From positions 1 through 64,000 of the forward strand of contig JAYTOP010000012.1 in NCBI GenBank assembly GCA_043747745.1: a DNA stretch of 64,000 bases, in the 5' to 3' direction. Every line of letters starts with the position of its first letter. Positions within the stretch are counted from its first letter, which is position 1. Source of the DNA: SZAS-103 sp043747745. GTDB lineage: Bacteria > Pseudomonadota > Gammaproteobacteria > Xanthomonadales > Xanthomonadaceae. Both the position numbers and the translations under genes were made by a program. The notes beneath the pieces are model-generated. The model ran no database searches. It was not told where the DNA came from and was given only the letters and a program-made list of their open reading frames with translations. Shown one piece after another: positions 35,964-45,000 of this stretch.

Positions 35964-36733
35964 TTGCCGCCTCCCGATGCGGGCAACGGCGGCGGCACTT
36001 GCCGAAGGACCGGCTGGGTGCCGGGTGCCGCATCTTCCGCACGCGCATGCGCGAAACCCAAGGGCAGCGCGGTCGCGAATGCGGGCCATGGTCGCGCTGC
36101 GTCGGCAAAGCGCAATTGCAGGCGGATCTGCAGCGGCAACTCGGCGGGTCGCTCCCAGGTCTGCTGCCACGACCCGATCTTCGCGTCGGTGCCCAGCCCG
36201 CGATATTCGAAATGCGCTTCGGCGATCCCGTCGAGCAACTCCTCGGGCGGAAGCTTGTCGTCGTCCTCGAGCGGTTTTTCGTTCACCAGCATCGCGTAGG
36301 CGAATTGCAGGCGCTGCGTACCATCGCCAGCCGCCGATGGCACCAGCTTCAGGGTCAGCACGTGCGGCCCGCCGCGCGAGAGATATCCGGGCATCGGCGC
36401 GACAAAACGCAGCTTGTCGTGCGCGCCATCGAAATAGGTGACTTGCTGGGTCTTATCGTCGCGCGCCAGCACCAGCGGCTGAGCCGATTGCAAGGTGCGA
36501 TACAGCAATCCCTGCACCGCACGCAGGTGCTCGTTGCGGGCGGCCGCAAGGTCGGCGCGCTGCACAGAGCCATTCGCCGAATGCAGGCTCGCGAACGCGA
36601 TGGTCAAACCCAGCGCGAGCAGCACGGTCGCGAGGATGACTTCGATCAATGTGAAACCCGCCGCGCGCCGATGCCGCGTCGGCGACCCGCAGCGGCGCGC
36701 GCATGCATTCGACAGGACGGCGTGCGCGCTCAC
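35960..36733 (-). CDS. gspJ: Minor pseudopilin GspJ
   Basis: Minor pseudopilin of 257 residues with a prepilin signal, AAGFTLIEVILATVLLALGL, cleaved after Gly with Glu at +5. A rather long 26-residue leader precedes it. The C-terminal globular domain contains AHFEYRGLGTDAKIGSW. The GTG start at 36733 overlaps the gspI stop. It forms the tip complex with GspI and GspK. Confidence 0.9.
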   Translation of the reverse strand: MSAHAVLSNACARRCGSPTRHRRAAGFTLIEVILATVLLALGLTIAFASLHSANGSVQRADLAAARNEHLRAVQGLLYRTLQSAQPLVLARDDKTQQVTYFDGAHDKLRFVAPMPGYLSRGGPHVLTLKLVPSAAGDGTQRLQFAYAMLVNEKPLEDDDKLPPEELLDGIAEAHFEYRGLGTDAKIGSWQQTWERPAELPLQIRLQLRFADAARPWPAFATALPLGFAHARAEDAAPGTQPVLRQVPPPLPASGGGK

Positions 36734-37347
36734 TGCCCTGCCTGCGGTGGCGCATACGCGCGCAAGGTTTCGACGCGCAAGGTCTGGTCCGGACCACGCG
36801 CGCCCCACTGCACCTGCAGCACCACGCGCAACAGGACGTTGTCCACGAAGCTCTGCAGGTTCGGGTCGGTCGTGTACGGATCGCCGCGCGCGGGCGCTGC
36901 CACCGGCGGCTTGAATGGCTTGATCTCCAGCGTCCACCGGTACCGTCCGTTATCGAATGCGCCCTGGCTGCGCCCGGGCTGCAGGCGCTGATCCGCGCCG
37001 AGCGTGTCGAGCAGGCTTTCCGCATACAACGTGGCCTGGGTGGATTGCGAGGAGCGCGCAACCGAGAGCACGCCGCCGGACAGGGTCGCGAGCAACAGGC
37101 CCAATCCGATCGCGAGCAGCGCGAACGCGACCAACACTTCCAGCAGCGTGTAGCCGCGTTGCGAAGAGCGGGGAACGGGGAACGGGGAACGGGGAACGGG
37201 GCTGCGGAGGGCGAACAGCGAAGCTGGCCCAGAGGGCAGGCCGCAGGTGCGGCCAGTCAACGGGGAACGGGGAACGCAGAGCGGCAGCCGGCCACTTCCA
37301 CTCCGGTTTTCCCGTTCCCCGTTCCCCGTTCTCCGTTCCCCGTTCAT
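36730..37347 (-). CDS. gspI: Minor pseudopilin GspI with repeat-derived leader
   Basis: Minor pseudopilin that nucleates pseudopilus assembly. The prepilin site is RG/YTLLEVLVAFALLAIGL, with G65, Y66 and the +5 Glu at residue 70. The ATG at 37347 overlaps the gspH stop (ATGA), but the next 64 codons are encoded by G-rich heptamer arrays and a hairpin, giving a leader rich in NGER, PRSPFPVPRS and similar motifs. Prepilin leaders are usually 6-30 residues. A closer unlisted start is possible, but the frame remains open throughout. Mature length about 140 residues is normal. Confidence 0.85.
   Translation of the reverse strand: MNGERRTGNGERENRSGSGRLPLCVPRSPLTGRTCGLPSGPASLFALRSPVPRSPFPVPRSSQRGYTLLEVLVAFALLAIGLGLLLATLSGGVLSVARSSQSTQATLYAESLLDTLGADQRLQPGRSQGAFDNGRYRWTLEIKPFKPPVAAPARGDPYTTDPNLQSFVDNVLLRVVLQVQWGARGPDQTLRVETLRAYAPPQAGQ
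37170..37345. repeat. Composite heptamer arrays around a hairpin in the gspI leader
   Basis: On the plus strand four GGGGAAC units (37170-37197) plus GGGG are followed by a core holding GGCCGCAGGTGCGGCC (a perfect seven-pair stem near 37240), then two more GGGGAAC units (37262-37275), and, inverted, four GTTCCCC-type units (37314-37341). Array, hairpin and inverted array repeat the plan seen at nrdR-glyA and purL with a different hairpin core. The whole insert is in frame in gspI. Confidence 0.88.
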
Positions 37348-37913
37348 TGCGATGCATCCTGCAAGCGTGTCTGGGTGACCTCACCGGTCAGCCAGCGCAC
37401 GTCCACGCGCCAGCCGACTCCCTGTGCGCGCACGCTGATGCGACCGCCGGTCGCAGAACCATCCGGGAAGAAGCGGATCGCCGCATTGCGCGCGGCTGTC
37501 TGTTCCTGACGCACGCCATCGAAGGTGATCTTCAACGACGACGCAAGCGTGCCGTGATGGTTGCCGGCAGCGATCCATGTGCGTTTGTCCAGATCCATCT
37601 CGAAGCGCTGCGGCACGCCGGTCGACAGCGCGCGCGAACGCGTGTAGCGCAACTCGGTCGCGACCGTGTGCGTGGCCTCGCGCAATTGCCGTCCGCTGCG
37701 GCCCACGCCGAGCAGGCCGACAGTCATGGCGGTGATCGCCGCGACCAGCACCATCACCAGCAGGATTTCGAGCAATGTGAAACCACGCGCGCGTTGCGCA
37801 CGCGTGGTTCGCCAATTCAGCGCGCGGCGCGCGGATGCATGCAGATCAGTCGCGGCGGAATGCATCGTGGCGCACTCCATCGTAATGCATCGATCAGCAG
37901 ACGCCGACGTCAC
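37344..37913 (-). CDS. gspH: Minor pseudopilin GspH
   Basis: Pseudopilin of 189 residues linking the tip to the GspG fibre. The prepilin signal is RARGFTLLEILLVMVLVAAITAMTVGLLG. The leader is about 44 residues if translation starts at the GTG at 37913, which overlaps the gspG stop; an internal ATG (MHSAATDL, about 37865) gives a shorter leader. The C-terminal domain (RFEMDLDKRTWIAAG, AAIRFFPDGSATGGRI) is the GspH/FimT fold. Confidence 0.9.
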   Translation of the reverse strand: MTSASADRCITMECATMHSAATDLHASARRALNWRTTRAQRARGFTLLEILLVMVLVAAITAMTVGLLGVGRSGRQLREATHTVATELRYTRSRALSTGVPQRFEMDLDKRTWIAAGNHHGTLASSLKITFDGVRQEQTAARNAAIRFFPDGSATGGRISVRAQGVGWRVDVRWLTGEVTQTRLQDASQ

Positions 37914-38353
37914 TGATGGCGGATGTCCGCATCCACGCTCTCGCCGCCGGGCTTGCCGTCCTTGCCATAACTGAGCAAGTCGTACGCAGCGCCGCCTTCA
38001 CCCGGCACGTGGTATTCGTATGGATGGTTCCACGGGTCCTTGAGTTCCTGCTCCTTCGCGTACGGCCCGAGCCAGCCAGCGCTGTTGCCAGGCGCCTTGA
38101 CCAGGGCTTCCAGGGTCGGCGGCAGGCTGCCGACATCCGACTGGTACTGTTCGACCTTGCCTCCCATGGTGTCCACCTCCGCATGTGCGAGATGGACCTT
38201 GGCCTGGTCGTTGCCTCCAAGGATCTTGTTGAACGCAAACGTCGCGATTGCGGCGATCAACACGACCACGATCATGATTTCCATCAGGCTGAAACCCTGG
38301 GCAGGGCGTGCGTAATGGGCTGGCTTGATGCGCAGGGCTTTTATGGATTGCAT
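37910..38353 (-). CDS. gspG: Major pseudopilin GspG
   Basis: Main subunit of the pseudopilus, 147 residues. Prepilin signal PAQGFSLMEIMIVVVLIAAIATFA is cleaved after Gly20, with Glu at +5. The GspG calcium-site region (DPWNHPYEYHVPGEGGAAYDLLSYGKDGKPGG) is intact. Start ATG at 38353 lies eight bases after gspF. Confidence 0.95.
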   Translation of the reverse strand: MQSIKALRIKPAHYARPAQGFSLMEIMIVVVLIAAIATFAFNKILGGNDQAKVHLAHAEVDTMGGKVEQYQSDVGSLPPTLEALVKAPGNSAGWLGPYAKEQELKDPWNHPYEYHVPGEGGAAYDLLSYGKDGKPGGESVDADIRHQ

Positions 38354-38361
38354 GTTCGAGT

Positions 38362-39579
38362 TCAGCCTATCGAGGAAGTGAGATCGTACAGCGGGGTAAG
38401 GATCGCGAGGATGACGGTGCCGACCACGATGCTCATGAGCACGGTCAGCGCGGGCACCAGCGCGGTGAGGAAGCGGTCCAGCGCCTGCGCGGTTTCGCGG
38501 TCGAAGGTGTCGGCGACTTTCAGCAGCATGCCGTCGAGTTCGCCGGATTCCTCGCCCACCTGCACCATCTGCACGGCGAGCCGCGGAAACACCTCGCGCC
38601 GCCCGAGCGCATGCGCAAGTCCGCTGCCGGTCTTGACCTCTTCGGACGCGGCATCGACCGCTTCGGCGAGCACGCGGTTGCCCAGCACGTTGCGCGCGAT
38701 GGTCAGCGATTGCAGCAGCGGGACGCCGTTCTTGACCATCGTTCCGAGCGTGCGCGCAAGCCGCGCGGTTTCCAGTCGCGCGATCAGCGAACCGAGCAAT
38801 TTCCGGCGCAGCATCCACGCGTCCAGCGCGCGTCGCCAAGCCGGATCGCGGCGCTTGCGGTCCAGCCACAACAGCAGCGCAGCCAGTGCGATCGGCAACA
38901 GCCACCAGAATCCACGCACCAGATTGCCGATGCCGAGCACGATCTTCGTGAGCAGCGGCAATTCCGCGCCCAGGCCTTCGTACATCTGCTGGAATTGCGG
39001 CACCACATAGCCGAGCAGGAACAACAACGACAGCGTGATCATGCTGACCAGGATCACCGGATAAATCATTGCATTGACCACGCGCGACCGCAGCGTCCGG
39101 CTGCGATCGAGGTAATCGGCAAGCCGTGCAAGCGTTTCGTGCAGGCTGCCACCGACCTCGCCCGCGCGGACTGTGCTGACGTACAAACGCGAGAACACGC
39201 CGTGCTGCTGTTCCAGCGCGGTCGAGAGCGAGGTGCCGCCACGCACTGCATCGCGCACGCTGGCGATGACTTTTTTCGCATCACTCGATTCGGGCAGGTC
39301 GAGCAGGATCGCGAGCGCGCGATCCAGCGGCTGGCCCGCGCCGAGCAAGGTCGCGAGTTGTTCGGTGAACTGGAGGATCTGTTCGGGCGTGAGCGCCTTG
39401 CGCTGGAACAGTGCCGTCCAGCTCGCGCCCGATGCGACCTCATCGGCGCGGCGTGCCTCGACCGGAATATGCCCGGCTTCCTGCAAGCGGCCGATCACTT
39501 CCTCTGCGCTGGCGGCATCCATCTGGCCTTGCAGAGCTTCGCCTGTCGCGCTGAGCGCCTGGTAGCGGAATTGGGCCAT
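38362..39579 (-). CDS. gspF: Type II secretion inner-membrane platform protein GspF
   Basis: Polytopic platform protein of 405 residues. Two homologous T2SSF helical bundles are visible (FTEQLATLLGAGQPLDRALAIL and LARTLGTMVKNGVPLLQSL), each followed by membrane helices (MIYPVILVSMITLSLLFLLGYVVPQF; FWWLLPIALAALLLWL; ALTVLMSIVVGTVILAIL). It couples the GspE motor to pseudopilus growth. A GTAG-headed repeat pair lies just upstream, between it and a small membrane protein gene. Confidence 0.95.
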   Translation of the reverse strand: MAQFRYQALSATGEALQGQMDAASAEEVIGRLQEAGHIPVEARRADEVASGASWTALFQRKALTPEQILQFTEQLATLLGAGQPLDRALAILLDLPESSDAKKVIASVRDAVRGGTSLSTALEQQHGVFSRLYVSTVRAGEVGGSLHETLARLADYLDRSRTLRSRVVNAMIYPVILVSMITLSLLFLLGYVVPQFQQMYEGLGAELPLLTKIVLGIGNLVRGFWWLLPIALAALLLWLDRKRRDPAWRRALDAWMLRRKLLGSLIARLETARLARTLGTMVKNGVPLLQSLTIARNVLGNRVLAEAVDAASEEVKTGSGLAHALGRREVFPRLAVQMVQVGEESGELDGMLLKVADTFDRETAQALDRFLTALVPALTVLMSIVVGTVILAILTPLYDLTSSIG

Positions 39580-39605
39580 CAGCTGGGAACCCTGATACCA
39601 AGGAT

Positions 39606-39664
39606 GTAGCCGGGATGCAATCCGGGTACGAATGCCGCGCAATCCCGGATTACATCCGGGCTTC
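39606..39664. repeat. Inverted pair of GTAGC(C)CGGATG repeats
   Basis: GTAGCCGGGATGCAATCCGGG (39606-39626) and its inverted counterpart (39644-39664) face each other across 17 bases. Each carries the GTAG head and a CCGGATT-type stem typical of REP elements. They fall between gspF and the small gene upstream, inside the gsp operon, and a related GTAGCCCGG element lies at 49223-49280. Confidence 0.85.
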
Positions 39665-39675
39665 GTTGCTGCGCA

Positions 39676-39993
39676 CTAAAGGCCATCGCCGCCGCCCGCG
39701 TCATGTCCGGCATGTCCCTGTTCACCCGCTGCGTCCGAACCGTACGCGTTGTCGAATCCGTCGCCATCGATCTGGCTCCGCAATCGTGTCGGTATCGACT
39801 CGCGATCGCTCGCGTTCCGGATTGCCAGCACGAGAAGTGCGCCCAGCAATGGGAGCGCCCAGACCAGGACGCCCTGAGCCACTTTCTGGAAGCGATCCAG
39901 GCTGTCCGCGCGGTACAGGCGAATTGACGCGTATGCATTCAGACACGCGACAAGTACCACGAATAGCTTGAAGAGGGAGTTCGCCGAGATCAT
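39676..39993 (-). CDS. Small two-helix membrane protein between gspE and gspF
   Basis: A 105-residue protein with two predicted membrane helices, SLFKLFVVLVACLNAYASI (about 6-24) and GVLVWALPLLGALLVLAI (about 37-54), then a polar tail rich in Gly, Asp and His (GEQGHAGHDAGGGDG). The hairpin faintly resembles the PLDc_N type of short membrane domain, but I do not recognise a family. It begins eight bases after gspE and is cotranscribed, yet no standard Gsp component belongs here. Confidence 0.75.
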   Translation of the reverse strand: MISANSLFKLFVVLVACLNAYASIRLYRADSLDRFQKVAQGVLVWALPLLGALLVLAIRNASDRESIPTRLRSQIDGDGFDNAYGSDAAGEQGHAGHDAGGGDGL

Positions 39994-40001
39994 GGATTGA
40001 G

Positions 40002-41738
40002 TCAAGCCTCCGTACACACGCGCAGCACTTCCTCGATCGTGGTCAGGCCTTGCAGCGCTTTCGCCAGGCCATCTTCGTACATCGTGCGCATGCCCTCGGC
40101 GCGCGCGGCGGTTTCGATTTCGCCCATACCGGCGCGTTGCATCACCAAGCGGCGCAGCGTGTCGGACATCACCAGGAATTCCATGATCGTGGTGCGGCCG
40201 AGATACCCCGTCGGCGTTAGCGCGGACGGTTTCGGTCGCCACAGGTAGATCGTGCCTTCGGGTTGCAGTCTGCGCAGGCCGAACTCCTCGATCACTTCCG
40301 GCAAGGGTTCATAGCGCTCGGAATGCGTGGACTCGATGCGACGCACCAGCCGCTGCGCGAGGATGCCGTTGATCGTCGAGGTCAGCAGGTAATCCTCGAC
40401 GCCCATGTCGAGCAACCGGCTGATGCCGCCGGCCGCATTGTTGGTGTGCAGCGTGGACAACACGAGATGGCCGGTGAGCGCGGACTGGATCGCGATGCGC
40501 GCGGTTTCCAGGTCGCGCATTTCGCCGATCATGATGATGTCCGGGTCCTGGCGCACGATTGAACGCAGCGCCTGCGCGAAGTCGAGCCCGATCGCGGGCT
40601 TCGCCTGGATCTGGTTGACGCCGACGAGTTGGTATTCGACCGGGTCCTCGACAGTGATGATCTTCACCGCCGACGTATTGAGTTGCGACAGCGCGGTATA
40701 CAACGTTGTGGTCTTGCCCGAGCCGGTCGGGCCGGTGACGAGCAGGATGCCATGCGGCTGTTCAAGGACTTTCTTGAATTGCGGCAGGAACTCGTCGGTG
40801 AAGCCGAGCGAATGGAAATCGAACACGATCGATTCGCGGTCAAGGATACGCATCACCACCGATTCGCCATGCGCGGTCGGCACCGTGCTCACGCGCAGGT
40901 CAAGTTCCTTGCCCTGCACGCGCAGCATGATGCGGCCGTCCTGCGGCAGGCGACGCTCGGCGATGTTCAGGCGCGCGAGGATCTTGATGCGCGAGATCAC
41001 GGCTGCGGTAAGGTTGGCGGGCGGCGACTCGACTTCCTCGAGCACGCCGTCGATGCGGTAGCGGACTTTCAAGCGGTTCTCGAAGGGCTCGATGTGGATG
41101 TCGGATGCCCTGGCTTCGACCGCGCGCTGGATCACAAGGTTCACCAATCTGATGACCGGCGCTTCCGAGGCGAGGTCGCGCAGGTGCTCGACATCGTCTT
41201 CGTCGCCGCCGGATTCGTCCGACAGGTTCTCGACGATCGTGCCCATCGCGCTGCGGCCGCTACCGTAATAACGCTCTATGAGGTCGTCGATCTCCGAGCG
41301 CAGACCGATCCGCAGTCGCACCGTGCGCCCGGTTGCGAGCGCGACGGCTTCGGCCGGATACGGATCCTGCGCGTCGGCGACGAGCAGGTCGAGCGTGTCG
41401 GCTTCTTCGCCGATCGGGCAGACATGGTGCTGTTTAAGGAAACGGATCGAAATCTGCGCCGCCGGCGGCGCATCTGGACAATCCCGCGCGGCGATCAGCG
41501 GCAGATCGAGCACTTCTGCACTGGCTTCGGCGATGTCCTTTTCGGACACCATGCCCAACCGCGCGAGCAGCGACGTCAGGCTGCCGCCGGACTCTTCCTG
41601 CAAACGCCGCACGCGACCGAGGTCGGCATCCTTGAGCCGCCCGCGACGCAGCAGCGCATCGACGATGTGGCCGTCAAGGCTGTCTGGCAGGCTGGCGGAC
41701 AGGCCTTCTCCTGCGGTTTGGTCCAGCTGTCGCTCCAT
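40002..41738 (-). CDS. gspE: Type II secretion ATPase GspE
   Basis: Hexameric cytoplasmic ATPase driving pseudopilus assembly. N-terminal XpsE-type domains (ALLRRGRLKDADLGRVRRLQEESGG) bind GspL. The motor has GPTGSGKTTTLY, the Asp-box DIHIEPFENRLKVRYRIDG, IGEMRDLETARIAIQSALTGH and the His-box LSTLHTNNA. In the C-terminal region where many GspE proteins have a four-cysteine zinc site there are no cysteines (RRIESTHSERYEPLPEVI). The ATG at 41738 is chosen; GTG at 41762 or ATG at 41771 are in frame. Heads the gsp operon. Confidence 0.93.
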   Translation of the reverse strand: MERQLDQTAGEGLSASLPDSLDGHIVDALLRRGRLKDADLGRVRRLQEESGGSLTSLLARLGMVSEKDIAEASAEVLDLPLIAARDCPDAPPAAQISIRFLKQHHVCPIGEEADTLDLLVADAQDPYPAEAVALATGRTVRLRIGLRSEIDDLIERYYGSGRSAMGTIVENLSDESGGDEDDVEHLRDLASEAPVIRLVNLVIQRAVEARASDIHIEPFENRLKVRYRIDGVLEEVESPPANLTAAVISRIKILARLNIAERRLPQDGRIMLRVQGKELDLRVSTVPTAHGESVVMRILDRESIVFDFHSLGFTDEFLPQFKKVLEQPHGILLVTGPTGSGKTTTLYTALSQLNTSAVKIITVEDPVEYQLVGVNQIQAKPAIGLDFAQALRSIVRQDPDIIMIGEMRDLETARIAIQSALTGHLVLSTLHTNNAAGGISRLLDMGVEDYLLTSTINGILAQRLVRRIESTHSERYEPLPEVIEEFGLRRLQPEGTIYLWRPKPSALTPTGYLGRTTIMEFLVMSDTLRRLVMQRAGMGEIETAARAEGMRTMYEDGLAKALQGLTTIEEVLRVCTEA

Positions 41739-41855
41739 GGGCTCGCTCGTTACTGCACTCACGCCGTGCATCCGCAGTTGGTTCACCGCGCACTGTAACA
41801 GCCGTCCGGCTTGGCCGGCAGTGAGCATGGAATCGGGGCAGATGACAGAACCCCA

Positions 41856-41895
41856 CAAAAAGAAACAGCGCGACGCGGAAAAGGCGTCGCGCTGT
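41856..41895 (-). terminator. Rho-independent terminator of the adhesin gene
   Basis: A perfect 12-pair stem (ACAGCGCGACGC/GCGTCGCGCTGT, 41865-41895) is followed on the minus strand by TTTCTTTTTG. It lies 140 bases past the adhesin stop and before gspE, so it separates the adhesin transcript from the gsp operon. Confidence 0.85.
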
Positions 41896-42037
41896 CAAGA
41901 AAGCGCATGCATGCATTGGTTGGACGCGACCGACCTAACCGGTGACCGGTCCTGTCGGCGGCGCACGTCCGCGCCGTGTTCAACCCGGATGCCGAGGGAG
42001 CGAGTTACCGCCCCCTCGGATCACCGGTTCGTACTGC

Positions 42038-45000
42038 TTACCAACCCACACCCAGACCGGCACCGACGGAGCTCTCGCCATTGGCGAACGATCCACCGAT
42101 CGTGAACGTGGTGTTCGCCTTGACCAGACGCTGATAGCCGATCGACACCGCGTTCTCGCCGCTCTGGTGGCCATAGCCAACTGCCAGACGGTTCGGCGAC
42201 TGGATGCCCGATGCGCTGGAGGTCATCATGCTCATCGCCGTACCCATCGCACCGATCCTGCTGATGCGCTTGTCCTGCACAGCGAACTCACCCTGCACGA
42301 TGGTGTTCAGGTTGTCCACGGCATTGGTCGTGAACGCATTCGCTGCGGCCAATGTCGCTGCGTCGGCTGCCTGCATCTGGCTGAGGTTCACTGCGTCGTT
42401 GGCCTGGGTACCGGCAGCGACATTGGTGACCTGACGAGCATTCGCGGCCGAACCCACCGACACCGTGTTGGCGCGGGTATTGGTCGAGTTGAAGCCGATC
42501 GCCGTCGAATTGGCTGCCGATGCATTCGCGCCGCTACCCAAAGCGGTCGAATTGTCGCCAGTTGCAAACGACTGGTCGCCGATCGCCGTAGCCGAACCGC
42601 CACTGGCTACAGCCGCTGCGCCCAATGCGGAACTGCCTTGACCGCTGGCCTTTGCATCGGTGCCCAACGCTGTGGCACCGAATCCGCTGGCCAGCGAATT
42701 GTGTCCGGCCGCAGTGGAATAGCCTCCGGATGCATTTGCACCCGCACCGAACGCACTTGAGTTGTCGCCGGTCGCGAACGACTGGTCGCCAACCGCCGTG
42801 GCCGAACCGCCTGTCGCCTGAGCAGCCGCACCGAACGCCGAGCTGCCCTGGCCGCTGGCCAGCGCATCGACACCGATCGCACTGGAACCGAAACCACTAG
42901 CCCGCGAGTTGTGGCCCGAAGCCAGCGAGTAGGCGCCCGTTGCGTGGGCACCATCGCCGAACGCGCTGGAGTTGTCGGCGGTCGCGTACGACCAGTCACC
43001 GACCGCAGTGGACGAACCACCCGTCGCATGCGCGTGAGCGCCGAACGCCGAAGCGCCCTGGCCAGTTGCATACGCATCAGTACCGACCGCCGTGGCACCG
43101 AAGCCGCTTGCGTAGCTGCGGTTACCCACAGTCGTCGAGTAGCCGCCAGTCGCATAGGCCCGCGAACCGTTGGCGGTGCTGGAGACTCCGGACGCAAGAC
43201 TACCCACGCCGGTGGCGGAGCTGAAGTCGCCGGTCGCGCTGCTGCCAGCACCCGTTGCGGTGGAGTTGTAGCCTGAAGCGACCGAGAATGCGCCTGTGGC
43301 GGTGCTGCCGATGCCACTCGCGGTGCTGATTGCCCCCGTAGCGGTGCTGTAAGCGCCCGATGCGGTGCTGTATGCGCCGCTGGCGCTGCTCACGAAGCCC
43401 GAAGCATGGCTCCCTGCACCAGACGCCGTGGAGTAAGCACTCGACGCGCTGCTGTGAGCGCCCGTGGCACTGCTGTAGGCACCACTGGCGGAACTGAAGG
43501 CACCGGTCGCATTCGACTCTTTGCCCGACGCACTGCTGCTGAACCCAGTTGCCGAACTTCCGAAGCCGCTGGCATTGGCACCCGCGCCGTTGGCGGTGCT
43601 GACATCGCCGCTGGCACTGCTGTGCGCGCCCGTGGCACTGCTGTACGCGCCGCTGGCAGAACTGTAGGCACCGGTCGCATTCGACTCATAACCCGAGGCA
43701 CTGCTAACCGCTCCGCTGGCGGTACTGAGATCGCCGCTGGCACTGCTGCCGAAGCCACTGGCGGTGCTCGCGGCACCAGTTGCCGAACTGAACGCGCCGC
43801 TCGCCGTGCTGCCATTGCCGCTGGCGTTGCTGTAGGCGCCACTCGCAGTCGAGGCCGCACCCGAAGCGTTGCTAGCGAAACCGCTGGCGCTACTATATCG
43901 ACCACTTGCGTTGCTCTTGGTGCCAGACGCGGTAGCACCCGCTACTGCGTAGCTACCTGCACCAATCGCGGTGGCATTGTCGCCATTGGCGTAGCTGTAG
44001 GCGCCGAATGCACTGCTGGCTACCCCGGTCGCGGAGCTATGCGAACCAACCGCAGAGCTGAAATCGCCGCTGGCGTTGCTGTAGGCACCGACAGCCGTGC
44101 TCTGCGCACCGCTGGCATTGCTCAAGGCACCGTCGGCAGTGCTGAAAACGCCGCTGGCGTTGCTCAGGACGCCGCTGGCCGTGCTGGCAGTGCCGCTGGC
44201 CGTGCTGTAGTCGCCAAAGGCGCTGCTCGAGGTCCCCGAGGCCGTGCTATGCGCACCGACCGCGCTGCTGAAGTCGCCGCTGGCGACCGCGTACGCGCCG
44301 CTGGCATCAGAGAAGGCACCGCTGGCATTGGCATAGGCACCGTTAGCCGTGCTGTTCGCGCCGCTCGCTGCACTGAACGCGCCAGTGGCAGTACTCTGGT
44401 AACCCGAAGCATTGCTGTTCACACCGCTGGCGCTGCTGAAATCACCGGTGGCACGGCTGCCGACGCCGGAGGCACTCGATCCAAAGCCCGAAGCGACGCT
44501 GTGTGATCCATTCGCGGTGCTGTAGTCGCCAGTCGCCGAACTGAATGAACCAGTCGCGGTGCTGTACTTGCCGGATGCATTACTATGCGCGCCCGTGGCG
44601 CTGCTGTATTTGCCACTTGCAGTGCTGCCCAGACCTGTCGCGTTCGAACCATAGCCCGAAGCGGTGCTGTGGGCACCGGTGGCAGTGCTGTTGTCGCCGC
44701 TGGCATTAGAGAAAGCGCCGGTTGCGCTCGACAACGCACCACTGGCGTTGCTGGCGTAACCCGTGGCATTGCTGTCGAAGCCGCTGGCCGAACTATTGGA
44801 GCCAAGCGCGGTGCTGTATGCGCCAGTAGCGCTGCTGCCGTAACCAAGCGCGGATGAATGGTAACCGGATGCCGTGCTGTGGGCACCATCGGCCGTGCTG
44901 CCAACGCCGCTGGCGTTGCTGAACGCGCCGCTGGCGGTTGCACCTGCTGCTGCATAGCTGTTGTAGCCGTTCGCCGTCGCACCCGCACCGTTCGCGGTGC

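Noticed and set aside
43406..44506. Plus-strand Thr/Ala/Gly/Arg-rich repetitive frame
   Set aside because: It is the complement of the adhesin's 21-bp repeats; the minus-strand frame has signal peptide, anchor, ribosome-binding site and terminator.
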